64,000 nt of DNA from Pseudalgibacter ostreae (GCF_042427585.1 NZ_JBHMFC010000105.1:62001-126000), one strand, 5' to 3'. Positions 35,987 through 45,490 are shown, counted from the stretch's first letter. Numbers and translations: made by a program. Notes: generated from the letters alone by a model not told the origin.

Positions 35987-36715
35987 TTGAAAATTAAATG
36001 TATAATAATAGATGATGAACCTTTAGCCATTAATATACTTAAATCTTTTTCAAAAGAGTTTAAAAATATAGAGGTATTAGGGAGTTTTAATAATCCTATA
36101 GAAGCGCTTAACCTATTAGAAAACAATTCTATTGATGTTATTTTTCTAGACATTAATATGCCTGAAATTAATGGTCTGGAATTAATAAAAAGCCTAAGTT
36201 CTAAGGCGCTTATTGTATTAACTACCGCTTATAGAGAATATGCGGTAGAAAGCTATCAATTAGGGGTTTTCGATTATCTAATCAAACCTATTCCTTTTAA
36301 GCGCTTTTTAAAATCTATTACTAAAATTGACGAGTTCTTACATCTTCAAAAAAACAGAAATTATCCAACCAAAATTGATGAAAAAGTATTCTTTTTTTAT
36401 AAGGTAGATAAAAAATTAATAAAAGTAAAGTTTGATACTATATTATATATCGAAAGTCTTAAAGATTATGTCAGAATTTTTACTGAATCTGAAGATTATA
36501 TTGTTCATAGTTCCTTAACTAGTATTACTAAAGCATTACCACCTAAAAATTTCATCCGAATTCATAAATCTTTCATCATTTCTATCAGTAAAGTAAAATT
36601 TATTGAAGGAAACACAGTAAATATCGCCTCTAAAAGATTACCGATAGGGCGCAAGTACGTTACTGAAGCTAAGAAAACTATCTTAAGTCCCGCTTTATTT
36701 GTACAAGGACAATAA
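35987..36715 (+). CDS. LytTR-family response regulator, copy 2, TTG start
   Basis: A 242-residue paralogue of the regulator at 34723, with receiver (IIDDEPLAIN, phospho-Asp55 in FLDINMP, LIKPIPFKRF) and LytTR domain (YIESLKDYVR, FIRIHKSFII, LPIGRKYV). No ATG exists between the upstream in-frame stop (TAG at 35960) and the essential acidic DDE motif, so translation must start at TTG 35987. No kinase gene is adjacent, so it may share the LytS kinase or be an orphan. A strong terminator follows. Confidence 0.88.
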   Translation: MKIKCIIIDDEPLAINILKSFSKEFKNIEVLGSFNNPIEALNLLENNSIDVIFLDINMPEINGLELIKSLSSKALIVLTTAYREYAVESYQLGVFDYLIKPIPFKRFLKSITKIDEFLHLQKNRNYPTKIDEKVFFFYKVDKKLIKVKFDTILYIESLKDYVRIFTESEDYIVHSSLTSITKALPPKNFIRIHKSFIISISKVKFIEGNTVNIASKRLPIGRKYVTEAKKTILSPALFVQGQ

Positions 36716-36826
36716 TTAAAGCCGTTTATATTATCATTCTAACTTCTTGCTATAGCGGTAAAGTATATGTATAATCATCCGATTTCGTTTACCAATAGAT
36801 AAAAAAAATCTAAAGCTTTTTATACT

Positions 36827-36873
36827 TCAACAGAAAAGCCCCAACTTAATAAAAGTTGGGGCTTTTCTGTTGA
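36827..36873. terminator. bidirectional terminator, copy B of a repeated sequence
   Basis: A perfect 21-bp stem (arms 36827-36847 and 36853-36873) with a 5-nt loop lies between convergent regulator and transaldolase genes. Its 40-nt part at 36834-36873 is identical, inverted, to 21510-21549. Confidence 0.9.
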
Positions 36874-36886
36874 TAAAAGTTCCGTT

Positions 36887-37540
36887 TTAATTTCCTTTTT
36901 TATAATCTTCTAGAAACTGAGCTAAACCACTATCAGTTAAAGGATGTTTTAGCAAGCCTTCAATAGAACTTAAAGGGCCTGTCATAACATCGGCACCTAA
37001 TTTAGCACAATCGATAACGTGCATAGTGTGACGCACTGAAGCTGCTAGAATTTGTGTTTTAAAATCATAGTTATCATATATATGTCTAATTTCTGCAATC
37101 AAATTCAACCCATCAGTAGAAATATCATCCAGTCTGCCAATAAACGGAGATACATATGTAGCTCCTGCTTTGGCCGCCAATAAGGCTTGCCCTGGAGAAA
37201 ATACTAATGTTACATTCGTTCTAATACCTCTTTCAGAAAAATACTTACAGGCTTTAATACCATCTTTTATCATCGGCAACTTCACGACAATCTGCTCATG
37301 TAATTCTGCTAAGGCCTCCCCTTCTTTAACCATACCATCAAAATCTGTGGCAATTACTTCCGCACTTACATCACCATCAACAATATTACAAATATCGACA
37401 TAATGTTTCATGATATTATCATGTTCAGTAATGCCTTCTTTAGCCATTAAAGATGGATTTGTAGTAACGCCATCAAGCACACCTAGGTCTTGGGCTTCTT
37501 TTATTTGAGCCAAATTGGCTGTGTCGATAAAAAATTTCAT
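36887..37540 (-). CDS. transaldolase / fructose-6-phosphate aldolase family protein
   Basis: A 217-residue protein of the small transaldolase (subfamily 3, TalC/FSA) group, which moves a dihydroxyacetone unit in the non-oxidative pentose phosphate pathway or cleaves fructose 6-phosphate. The family motifs are visible: MKFFIDTANLAQI, DGVTTNPSL, VKLPMIKDGIKA with the Schiff-base Lys, and ASVRHTMHV. The length fits this small group, not the 320-residue classical enzyme. It complements the transketolase at 61.5 kb, though they are not linked. Confidence 0.9.
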   Translation of the reverse strand: MKFFIDTANLAQIKEAQDLGVLDGVTTNPSLMAKEGITEHDNIMKHYVDICNIVDGDVSAEVIATDFDGMVKEGEALAELHEQIVVKLPMIKDGIKACKYFSERGIRTNVTLVFSPGQALLAAKAGATYVSPFIGRLDDISTDGLNLIAEIRHIYDNYDFKTQILAASVRHTMHVIDCAKLGADVMTGPLSSIEGLLKHPLTDSGLAQFLEDYKKGN

Positions 37541-37568
37541 ATTTAAAGTTTTATTTTAGAATGTATTG

Positions 37569-37576
37569 CAAATTTA
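37569..37576 (-). promoter_or_regulatory. -7 box of transaldolase gene
   Basis: TAAATTTG on the minus strand matches TAnnTTTG, about 28 bp before the ATG. No clear -33 TTG is seen at the usual distance. Confidence 0.45.
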
Positions 37577-37911
37577 CACTTTTATGAAAACTTTTAAGTG
37601 TATTTCAATCAAATTGTGTTATGCTTTTCTAAACCCTTAGCTTTATTAATTTGAAAGCAAACTTTTAATTATGATTTCTTGATTTTTAATTTTTTAATGA
37701 TAAAGTTATAGGGCAATCTAGTTTTTAAAAACGTAGACCGTTTAAAAAAATCTTTAATTTAAAAGCGGTTAAAGGGAGCTTTTAAAAAGACTAAACCAGA
37801 TATCCCAACGGGTTTAAAAAAAATTAGCGTTCTTTGCCCAAGGGTTTACACATTATATGTTGTAAAATTTACTCCCATTCACACAAAAGCAACTGTATAA
37901 AATAACAATAA
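37577..37911. other. intergenic stretch between transaldolase and fatty acid hydroxylase genes
   Basis: About 335 bp of AT-rich DNA between divergent genes. No coding frame or RNA structure is evident. Confidence 0.5.
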
Positions 37912-38844
37912 ATGGATTTTACTAACCCTTTGGTTTACGGTGTTCCCGTTTTTTTAGGACTTATAGCATTAGAACTTTCCTATAGCAAGGTTTATGATAA
38001 TAAAAAACTATATAAATGGAAAGATTTAATATCAAGTTTATCACTTGGCATAGGCTCTGCTGTAATCGCTGCACTTATAAAAACCATTTCTATTATTGTG
38101 ATTTTCAATTTCGCTTATGATTTTTTCAATCCTTTGGTTAATGGCGTTCGTATGAATATTATGGGCTGGGAATCCTTTGGGTATGCTTGGTATGTTTGGG
38201 TTATTTGCATGTTACTGGATGATTTCACATACTATTGGTTCCATCGTCAAAATCATATGGTTCGCTTCTTCTGGGCGGCACATATCGTGCATCATTCTTC
38301 AGATAATTTTAATTTGGGCACTGCTGTGCGCAACGGTTGGTTCACTATTTTTTATAAACCTTTTTTTTATGTTTGGATTGTAATCATTGGGTTTCCGCCA
38401 GAAATGGTTGTGGTATGTCTGGGAATAGAAGCGTTATGGCAATTCCAATTACATACACAGTATGTTAAAAAAATGGGATTTATAGAGAAGTTCCTAAACA
38501 CCCACACCATGCACCAAGTGCACCACGCACAGAATATCGAGTATATGGACAAAAACCATGGTGGCATCCTAAATGTTTTTGATAGAATCTTTGGAACCTG
38601 GAAAGAACTGGATGAATCCATCACTATAGAGTACGGCGTTTCCACTCCTCCAAATTCTTATAACTTGTATGTTATTTTAACCCATGAATACATAAACATT
38701 TGGGCCGATATGAAAAAATCTAAAAACTGGTACCATAAGCTTATGTATGTTTTTGGACCTCCTGGCTGGAGTCACGATGGAAGTTCTCTAACTGTGAAGC
38801 AAATGAGAAAAGCATTAGCAGACACCTCTAAAACACCTCATTAA
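37912..38844 (+). CDS. sterol desaturase / fatty acid hydroxylase family membrane protein
   Basis: A 310-residue integral membrane diiron oxygenase of the FA_hydroxylase superfamily. The histidine boxes are present: HRQNH, HIVHH and, later, HTMHQVHHAQN. Several hydrophobic segments lie in the first 110 residues. Such enzymes hydroxylate or desaturate lipids; in this lineage, ornithine-lipid or carotenoid substrates are possible, but none is proven. It is a single gene, convergent with the following SDR gene. Confidence 0.88.
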   Translation: MDFTNPLVYGVPVFLGLIALELSYSKVYDNKKLYKWKDLISSLSLGIGSAVIAALIKTISIIVIFNFAYDFFNPLVNGVRMNIMGWESFGYAWYVWVICMLLDDFTYYWFHRQNHMVRFFWAAHIVHHSSDNFNLGTAVRNGWFTIFYKPFFYVWIVIIGFPPEMVVVCLGIEALWQFQLHTQYVKKMGFIEKFLNTHTMHQVHHAQNIEYMDKNHGGILNVFDRIFGTWKELDESITIEYGVSTPPNSYNLYVILTHEYINIWADMKKSKNWYHKLMYVFGPPGWSHDGSSLTVKQMRKALADTSKTPH

Positions 38845-38973
38845 GTACGCTTTGGAAGTTGTATTTTACAGGTAATTGCTTTTAATAAAGGTTTTTCATG
38901 TTTTAATGAGCTTTTCAACATCATTACATAAAAAAGAGAATCCTATATAAAAACCTTGTTCTGCTCTGGCTTA

Positions 38974-39777
38974 TTAAAGCTTATAATGCTTCATCAATAG
39001 CTTTTCATAAACCTTATCGGGTAAAACACGTTTCAATACAATAGAAAATTTTTGCATTAGTGCGCCAACTTTATAATGTCCTTTTGGATTTTTCGTATTT
39101 ATAATATTATACACGGCTTCGGCCATCATATTAGGATTGCTTCCCGCATCTACGTGGTCGTTCATTAAACGCAAGGTATCGCCATAGGGCTTTTTATAGG
39201 GAGAATCGTCAAGCAAAGGCGCATGATAGCGCCCTGAAGCAATATTCGTAGCAAAATCGCCTGGCGCCACATTAGTCATCTGTATATTAAACCCCTTTAG
39301 TTCCATTCTAAAAGCTTCTGTAATAAGCTCTAGCGCCCCTTTACTAGCACTATAAACCCCTCGATACGGGAGTCCCATATAACCAGCAATAGAGGTTACA
39401 TTTATAATTAATCCCGATTGTTGTTCTCGCATTTGAGGCAATACAGCTTTTATAACATTAATGGGGCCAAAAAAGTTGGTTTCAAAATTATTTTTAATTT
39501 CCGAGTCTGGTGTCTCTTCAATAGGACCGGTAATACCCGCTCCGGCATTGTTTATTAAAACATCTAACCGCCCCGCTTTTTCAATAATGGTTTTCACCGT
39601 AGCATTAATAGTAGATACATCCTTTACATCTAAAGCTAATATAGGAAACGTACTGTTTTTATAACGTTCGGGATTTCTACTGGTACCATAAACACGAAAG
39701 CCTTTCTCTGTTAAAAACTCGCCAATGGACTTACCGATTCCAGATGAACCACCTGTAATTAAAACAACTTTAGACAT
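38974..39777 (-). CDS. SDR family NAD(P)-dependent oxidoreductase
   Basis: A 267-residue classical short-chain dehydrogenase/reductase. The cofactor motif is GGSSGIGKSIG near the N terminus, then VLINNAGAG, the catalytic Ser in NVTSIAG, and Tyr-x-x-x-Lys in YSASKGALEL. The closest general relatives act on fatty acyl or steroid-like substrates, and the C terminus carries the hydrophobic KVYEKLLMKHYKL stretch. The substrate is not predictable. It is monocistronic. Confidence 0.9.
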   Translation of the reverse strand: MSKVVLITGGSSGIGKSIGEFLTEKGFRVYGTSRNPERYKNSTFPILALDVKDVSTINATVKTIIEKAGRLDVLINNAGAGITGPIEETPDSEIKNNFETNFFGPINVIKAVLPQMREQQSGLIINVTSIAGYMGLPYRGVYSASKGALELITEAFRMELKGFNIQMTNVAPGDFATNIASGRYHAPLLDDSPYKKPYGDTLRLMNDHVDAGSNPNMMAEAVYNIINTKNPKGHYKVGALMQKFSIVLKRVLPDKVYEKLLMKHYKL

Positions 39778-39912
39778 AATGAAATAATTTTATAAAAATA
39801 AGGCACCAAAATACAATATTAATTAAGAGATATCGTGTTGATGAACATCTTATAAACTAAAAAATCTTGATTCGCCACAGCTTTCAAGATTTGAGTTTAT
39901 TGCACAAAAAAA

Positions 39913-40006
39913 GGCAAGCTACCTACATCACACCGCTACGACCATATACCTTTGCTGCGTTCCCGCCCTGGAGGGTTCTACAGGAGCTGGTTGTGTAGGA
40001 CTTGCC
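39913..40006 (-). ncRNA. ffs: signal recognition particle RNA (4.5S type)
   Basis: The 94-nt region forms a long hairpin: the ends GGCAAG and CTTGCC pair, then CCTACAC pairs with GTGATGTAGG. The apical part reads GGGCGGGAACGCAGCAAAGG, with the GGAA-type tetraloop and the AGCA asymmetric loop of domain IV that binds Ffh. A Bacteroidota promoter lies immediately upstream on the minus strand and the 3' end runs into seven U residues, so the transcript limits are well defined. Confidence 0.85.
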
Positions 40007-40011
40007 AAGTG

Positions 40012-40041
40012 CAAATATACAATCTTTTAAAACTAAAGCAA
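40012..40041 (-). promoter_or_regulatory. promoter of ffs
   Basis: On the minus strand, TTG (40039-40041) is separated by 19 bp from TATATTTG (40012-40019), which lies 5 bp before the RNA 5' end. This is an almost ideal Bacteroidota -33/-7 pair. Confidence 0.8.
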
Positions 40042-40095
40042 TGATTTTTTAAACTGATTTTAAATAAATACCTTGCTTAAAATTATAAAACAGTC

Positions 40096-41127
40096 ATGAA
40101 AATACTTAAAACACTCACAACCATAAGTTTAAGCCTTATAATTATTTCGTGTGGTTCCAATTCCAACCAGAACAGAAAAGACTTTTTAATAAAAACAAAC
40201 ACAGAAAAAGGCAATATAGCAATAGGAAGCACCTTAAAACTTAGTTTAGAGAATAAAAAAAACCACATAATCGATTCTGTTTCCTATAATTTAAATGGAA
40301 AAAGCATAAAAGCAACTTCAGAGTTAAAAAAAGAAAAACTCGGCAAACACCCACTTGAAGCCACCGTTTATTTCAATAATGAAAAGCAAACAGTATCTAC
40401 CGCCATTACCATTTTAAACAACGAAACACCTAAAATTTATAATTACAAGGTTATTAATGAATATCCACATGATATCACCTCATACACTCAAGGTCTAGAG
40501 TTTTATAAGGACACTTTATATGAAAGCACAGGGCAATACAAAGAATCTAAACTTCGGAAAGTAAATTATAACACAGGGGAAGTTCTAAAAAATATAGATT
40601 TAGCCGACGAGTATTTTGGAGAAGGCCTTACCATCATGAACAATAAAATTTACCTTTTAACTTGGCAAGAAGGCACCGGCTTTGTTTACGATGTGAATAC
40701 TTTCGAAAAACTGAGCAGTTTTAAATATGGAAACAGTAAAGAAGGTTGGGGCTTATGCAACCACGATGGCGTATTGTATAAAAGTGATGGCACCGAAAAC
40801 ATTTGGACCTTAGACCCCGAAACACTCGTGGAGCAAGATAAAATACAAGTGTACACCAACAAGGGCAAAATTATTGGCATTAACGAAATGGAATGGATCG
40901 ATGGGAAAATTTATGCCAACCGCTATCAAAAAGATGGGGTTGCAATAATTAATCCGAAAAATGGAGCTGTTATGGGTGTCATTGACTTCTCCCCTCTTAA
41001 AAAACGAGTTACCCAACACGATGGTTTAGATGTTTTGAACGGCATCGCTTATAACCCAAAAACGAAAACGATTTTTGTTACGGGCAAACGTTGGGATAAA
41101 TTATTTGAAGTAGAAATTGTGGAGTAA
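40096..41127 (+). CDS. glutaminyl-peptide cyclotransferase-like lipoprotein
   Basis: A 343-residue lipoprotein (lipobox IIISC, Cys20) with a C-terminal glutamine cyclotransferase beta-propeller of the plant/bacterial QC type (about 115-343), which converts N-terminal Gln to pyroglutamate. Typical segments are visible: YTQGLEF, ESTGQYKESKLRKVN, YFGEGLT, LTWQEGTGFVYD, GWGLCNHDGVLYKSDGT and NEMEWIDGKIYANRYQ. An N-terminal Ig-like linker domain (about 30-110) precedes it. N-terminal pyroglutamate is common on exported Bacteroidota proteins, which fits an envelope location. Confidence 0.88.
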   Translation: MKILKTLTTISLSLIIISCGSNSNQNRKDFLIKTNTEKGNIAIGSTLKLSLENKKNHIIDSVSYNLNGKSIKATSELKKEKLGKHPLEATVYFNNEKQTVSTAITILNNETPKIYNYKVINEYPHDITSYTQGLEFYKDTLYESTGQYKESKLRKVNYNTGEVLKNIDLADEYFGEGLTIMNNKIYLLTWQEGTGFVYDVNTFEKLSSFKYGNSKEGWGLCNHDGVLYKSDGTENIWTLDPETLVEQDKIQVYTNKGKIIGINEMEWIDGKIYANRYQKDGVAIINPKNGAVMGVIDFSPLKKRVTQHDGLDVLNGIAYNPKTKTIFVTGKRWDKLFEVEIVE

Positions 41128-41145
41128 AAAACGTTTTCTAAAAAC

Positions 41146-42426
41146 TTAAATTAAAGTTACCAATTGCCTTGTTAATGCCTGTCTACTATATTTTTGTAAA
41201 CCGATTGGATATGACTGTAAGCTTTTGTTTTGAAACGCTTTATAATGACTTAATATAGTAGCTTTTAATTTATCGTAATCGGTGTAATAAAAATAATGCC
41301 CTGTATTGGTTTCTTTTAAAATGGCTTCCACATCGGAATATTGAGGCCCAAGGGCAATTATAGGGCGATTAGACACCATATACTCAAATAGTTTTCCTGG
41401 AATGATACATTTAGTGTCTTCGGAATCAATTTCTACCAACAGCAGCATTTGCGATTCTCTTTGCAATTGAATGGCTTCGTGATGCGACACATAATCTGTT
41501 ATTTTTAAATGAGTTTCCCATTGATAATTTTGAATAGATTTTAACACCTCTTTACTAACCGCGCCAACCAAATGGAGCTGAAAATCTTTCGAGAACGCTT
41601 TATTCTCTTTTATTAAATCGTTTAAAACCTCCCAAAGCACTTTTGGGTTTCTTTTTGAAAGTAAGGACCCTATATGTGCCAATGAAAATTTGGTATCCAT
41701 AGAAAGCGCTTTGGTAGGCTCTCTATCGTAACCATTAGTAATAACAGCAATCGGTTTTTTAGTGATTTGGGCGAACTCTTTTTTCGTAACAGAACTTGTT
41801 ACCACAATTTGATCGGCAGTATTTAACACATCAGCTTCGAGAGCTTTATGCTTTTCCTGAGCCGATTTTGTAAGTTTTAATTGTTTATGATACCCAATGG
41901 TAGTCCATGGGTCTCTAAAATCTGCCAGCCATTTTAACCCCAATTTTTCTTTTAGCTCCCTGCCAATAAGGTGTAAGCTGTGCGGTGGCCCTGTAGTTAT
42001 AACAGTTTCAATTTCGTTTTTTAAAATATATGCTGAAAGATATGCTACAGAAGGCTTTACCCATCCAACACGAGCATCGGGAATAAAAAAATTGCCTCTA
42101 ATAAAAAGCATGATTTTCTCTAAAAATGATTGCTTTTTATCTTCAGAAATAATGCCTTTACTTATCGTTTTAGCCTTACCTTTTGAAAATAGTCCCGCCA
42201 TTTTATAAGGTTCGTCTATGGGGTGTTTTAAAATCGTGAGCGATTGTGATACTTCCTTAGCTAAACTACCATCAAGCAAAGGGTAGTGAGGATTTTCTGG
42301 TACATAAACAATAGGTTCTATGCCAAAGTCTGGTAAATATTTCACAAATTTAAGCCAACGCTGCACGCCCGGTCCACCCGCAGGAGGCCAATAATATGTG
42401 AGGATGAGTACTTTTTTTTTTACCAT
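41146..42426 (-). CDS. glycosyltransferase family 4-like protein
   Basis: A 426-residue GT-B fold glycosyltransferase. The N-terminal acceptor domain starts with VLILTYYWPPAGGPGVQRW, the glycine-rich type seen in surface polysaccharide GT4 enzymes. The C-terminal domain carries the donor-nucleotide region IIPGKLFEYMVSNRPIIALG with the expected E-x(7)-E pattern. It would move a sugar onto a lipid-linked or glycoprotein glycan; donor and acceptor are unknown. It lies 199 bp downstream of the YfhO gene on the same strand and may be cotranscribed with it. Confidence 0.85.
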   Translation of the reverse strand: MVKKKVLILTYYWPPAGGPGVQRWLKFVKYLPDFGIEPIVYVPENPHYPLLDGSLAKEVSQSLTILKHPIDEPYKMAGLFSKGKAKTISKGIISEDKKQSFLEKIMLFIRGNFFIPDARVGWVKPSVAYLSAYILKNEIETVITTGPPHSLHLIGRELKEKLGLKWLADFRDPWTTIGYHKQLKLTKSAQEKHKALEADVLNTADQIVVTSSVTKKEFAQITKKPIAVITNGYDREPTKALSMDTKFSLAHIGSLLSKRNPKVLWEVLNDLIKENKAFSKDFQLHLVGAVSKEVLKSIQNYQWETHLKITDYVSHHEAIQLQRESQMLLLVEIDSEDTKCIIPGKLFEYMVSNRPIIALGPQYSDVEAILKETNTGHYFYYTDYDKLKATILSHYKAFQNKSLQSYPIGLQKYSRQALTRQLVTLI

Positions 42427-42625
42427 TTTTATTCTGCTCTAGAATTCCTATAATTACTGGAAGAAGAATTTTTAACTACTTTCGTTTCACACGCTATAAG
42501 ATATATCAAGAAAACACGAAAGAACTATCCCCCATATGTTTCTAATTATAAATGCTTTTAAAATTGTATGTCATGAAGCATTTAAACGATAAAATAAACT
42601 TTTGGTTCGCGATATTATAGACTCT

Positions 42626-45022
42626 TTATTTTTTTTTAAACTCATAAAATAAACCGCCAATCAAAAGCAATCCGAATAAAACCGAACTTCCTAAAGCAAT
42701 ACTACTTCCTGTTTGCACGACTTTAGGTTCAAACTTAAATTCTACTGTATGTTGCCCTGCTGGAATAGACATGCCTCTTAAAATATAGTTTGTCTTTATA
42801 TGATCTTTCCGTTCACCATCTATAAATGCATGCCATCCGTTTTTATAATACACTTCAGAAAATACAGCAAAGCCATCATTTGAATTGGTCGTACTATATT
42901 TTATATAATTAGGGGCGTATTCCACTACCTTAATATTTGCTAAAGCATCTACTTTATAGTTTTCATTTTTTTCTACCCTTGTAATAGCAACGTTCTTATT
43001 ATCTAAACTATCCAGTTGCAAAATCTCTTGGTTGGCATCATCTACCTGTTTTAGTGTTTTTACAAACCACGCATTCCCATTGGCCTCATCATTTTTATAT
43101 GGAAACATATTGCCTTTTTCATCTTGTGCTATAATATACTTAGTGTTTAACATATTAAGCACATTTATATTATTATTCGAAATGTAAAAATCGAAAACTT
43201 CACGATAACTTTTTAATTCCGCAGCATTATAGCCATTTAAGGAATTATGAAAATAAGACGGTTTAGAAGGTCCGGAAACTAAATCGAATACCCTAAAATG
43301 TGTAGTATCTTGTAGGATAAGCTTATCGACCTCATTGGCTTGAAAAGGTTTATTGACTTGAATGGCCGAAACAAAATCATCGTTGTTAACATACCTCCTG
43401 GCCACGCCAACCAAATCAAATAAAATAAGCGCTGCAAAAATCACAATCACCCAGGTCTCTTTTAATTTCTTTTTCAGAAACATAAAAATAACTCCTGCAG
43501 AAAGCAAGACCAAAATAAGAGTTCGAAAAGTATCTTGCGTAAACAAGTCTTTTCTATCTTCTTTTACCGCCCGAATAAACTCAGGGCCATAAGCCTGTAT
43601 GTATTGGGCATCTCGAAATCCAACAAAATCGAACGTCGATTTAAAGAGTAAAAACAAAACCGCCAAACCACCAGTAAGTAGCGTTGTATATTTTAGTGCT
43701 TTACGTTTTTCTTCGTCTTTCTCATAGGCATTGAACAACTTTACCAATCCAAAAACGCCTAAAACGGGAATACATAATTCTAAAATAACCTGAATAGAAG
43801 TTACTGCTCTAAATTTATTGTAAAGTGGCACGTAATCTATAAAAAAGTCGGTTAAAAACCCTAAATTTTTACCATAAGACAATATAAGTGAAAACAGTGA
43901 TCCACCAACAAGCCACCACTTTAAACGCCCTTTTACCAGAAACAAAGCAAAAACAAAAAGGAAAATCACTACAGCTCCAATATACGCTGGCGCTTCTACT
44001 ATGGGTTGATTGCCCCAGTACATGGGGGCGCTTTTAGCCCCTTCTAAAGCTTGTGCCGAAGAGACTCCCAATTTTCTATACGCCTCATAAGTATTGGAAT
44101 CTTTACCTAAATTTTCACCGTTACCCCCCCCCATAAGTCGTGGTATGAACAGATTAAACGTTTCTAAAAAACCATAACTGTAAGCGGTTATGTAGTCTCT
44201 ATCCAGTCCTGAGGTTACGTCTTTTTCTGTTCCATCAGGATTTATAGTTAGCTCTGTTTGTCCTCTGGTACTCTCCTTAACATATTCTTGCGTAGCCATA
44301 ATACTCGTGGCATTTAGGGCAATAGCGAACATTACCGCTACCGTTAAAATACCAACCGATTTAAAATAATGTGCTAACACCTGTTTTTTATAAGCATCTA
44401 TTAAATAAGCAAGGCCCAAAATAATAACCAAGAACATTAAATAATAGGTCATTTGAAAATGATTTGCCACAATTTCGAGCCCCATAGCTATAGTAGTAAG
44501 CAAAAAACCTAAAACATATTTTCGTTGAAATGTAAGCAGTATGCCGCTTAGCACAAACGGCATATAAGCAATAGCATGTGCTTTGCTATTATGTCCTACA
44601 CCTAATATAATAATTAAATAAGTTGAAAAGCCAAAAGCCAAAGCCCCTAAAGCTGCCAATTTATAATCGACTTTAAGTACTAATAGAAGTACGTAACACC
44701 CTAAAAAGTAAAGAAACAGATAATCTGCTGGGCGCGGTAGAAAACGTAAACTCAAATCCAGTTCTTTAATATAGTTGTGGGGATATTTCGCACCTAATTG
44801 ATAAGTTGGCATTCCAGAAAACGCACTATTAGTCCAATATGTTTCCGTGCCCGTCTCTTCCCTAAAATCATTTTGTTGTTTAGACATCCCAATGTACTGC
44901 ATGATGTCACTTTGAAACAATTCCTTTCCTTTTAAAACCGGGTTAAAATAGGCTAAGGATAAGGCTACAAATCCAACGATTACCAGTAAATGTGGAAGAC
45001 ATTTTTTAAAATTAATTTGCAT
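42626..45022 (-). CDS. YfhO family membrane protein
   Basis: A 798-residue polytopic membrane protein of the YfhO (DUF6541/GT-C-like) group. About twelve hydrophobic segments occur, including SLAYFNPVLKGKELFQSD near the start, GYNAAELKSYREVFDFY in the soluble part, and SSVLFGLLLIGGLFYEF at the C terminus. Relatives are thought to be lipid-phosphate-dependent glycosyltransferases for polysaccharide or lipoteichoic acid decoration; the substrate here is unknown. The adjacent GT4 gene supports a role in surface glycan synthesis. Confidence 0.85.
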   Translation of the reverse strand: MQINFKKCLPHLLVIVGFVALSLAYFNPVLKGKELFQSDIMQYIGMSKQQNDFREETGTETYWTNSAFSGMPTYQLGAKYPHNYIKELDLSLRFLPRPADYLFLYFLGCYVLLLVLKVDYKLAALGALAFGFSTYLIIILGVGHNSKAHAIAYMPFVLSGILLTFQRKYVLGFLLTTIAMGLEIVANHFQMTYYLMFLVIILGLAYLIDAYKKQVLAHYFKSVGILTVAVMFAIALNATSIMATQEYVKESTRGQTELTINPDGTEKDVTSGLDRDYITAYSYGFLETFNLFIPRLMGGGNGENLGKDSNTYEAYRKLGVSSAQALEGAKSAPMYWGNQPIVEAPAYIGAVVIFLFVFALFLVKGRLKWWLVGGSLFSLILSYGKNLGFLTDFFIDYVPLYNKFRAVTSIQVILELCIPVLGVFGLVKLFNAYEKDEEKRKALKYTTLLTGGLAVLFLLFKSTFDFVGFRDAQYIQAYGPEFIRAVKEDRKDLFTQDTFRTLILVLLSAGVIFMFLKKKLKETWVIVIFAALILFDLVGVARRYVNNDDFVSAIQVNKPFQANEVDKLILQDTTHFRVFDLVSGPSKPSYFHNSLNGYNAAELKSYREVFDFYISNNNINVLNMLNTKYIIAQDEKGNMFPYKNDEANGNAWFVKTLKQVDDANQEILQLDSLDNKNVAITRVEKNENYKVDALANIKVVEYAPNYIKYSTTNSNDGFAVFSEVYYKNGWHAFIDGERKDHIKTNYILRGMSIPAGQHTVEFKFEPKVVQTGSSIALGSSVLFGLLLIGGLFYEFKKK

Positions 45023-45127
45023 GAATGGCTGTTAATTGAATGATTGTGAAAAGTAGTTATAATTTTTAAAAATTATATAAATTTAAATCATTAGAATTTT
45101 GTCATTTCAAAAACGACATGGCATAAG

Positions 45128-45412
45128 TCATTCTATTTCTTCATAATCCACATAATCACCCACGTTTTTATTGGACGTTTTTATATTGGGCATTTTATCA
45201 ATGGTAATTTCCCCTTCTTTTTTAGGTTTTGAAGCTTCTTGCTTCCCTTGAAATCCTCCAAACTGACCACCAAAACGCTCTCCTGCTTTTTTCACCACAT
45301 ATTTCATCAAAACTGGAGCCAATAATCTAGAAAGGATTTTCACACCAAAATAAATCAATAAAATGATTAGTATCATTCGTACCAACCCTGTAGCAGACGC
45401 ATACTGTAGCAT
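45128..45412 (-). CDS. DUF4834 family small membrane protein
   Basis: A 94-residue protein with one N-terminal transmembrane helix (GLVRMILIILLIYFGVKILSRLLAPVLMKY), then a positively charged segment and a Lys-rich tail. I recall the DUF4834 family from Flavobacteriia with this architecture and unknown function. The start at 45412 is chosen because a -7 box TATTTTTG lies at 45429-45436, so a longer 45460 start would be upstream of the transcript start. Confidence 0.75.
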   Translation of the reverse strand: MLQYASATGLVRMILIILLIYFGVKILSRLLAPVLMKYVVKKAGERFGGQFGGFQGKQEASKPKKEGEITIDKMPNIKTSNKNVGDYVDYEEIE

Positions 45413-45428
45413 AATCAATAGTTTTTCA

Positions 45429-45436
45429 CAAAAATA
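45429..45436 (-). promoter_or_regulatory. -7 box of DUF4834 gene
   Basis: TATTTTTG on the minus strand, 16 bp before the ATG at 45412. A TTG lies about 25 bp further upstream, a longer spacer than usual. Confidence 0.5.
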
Positions 45437-45490
45437 CAATTCTAAATACTTAAAAAACACCCAAAAATGATAAAAAAACTATAAAATATC

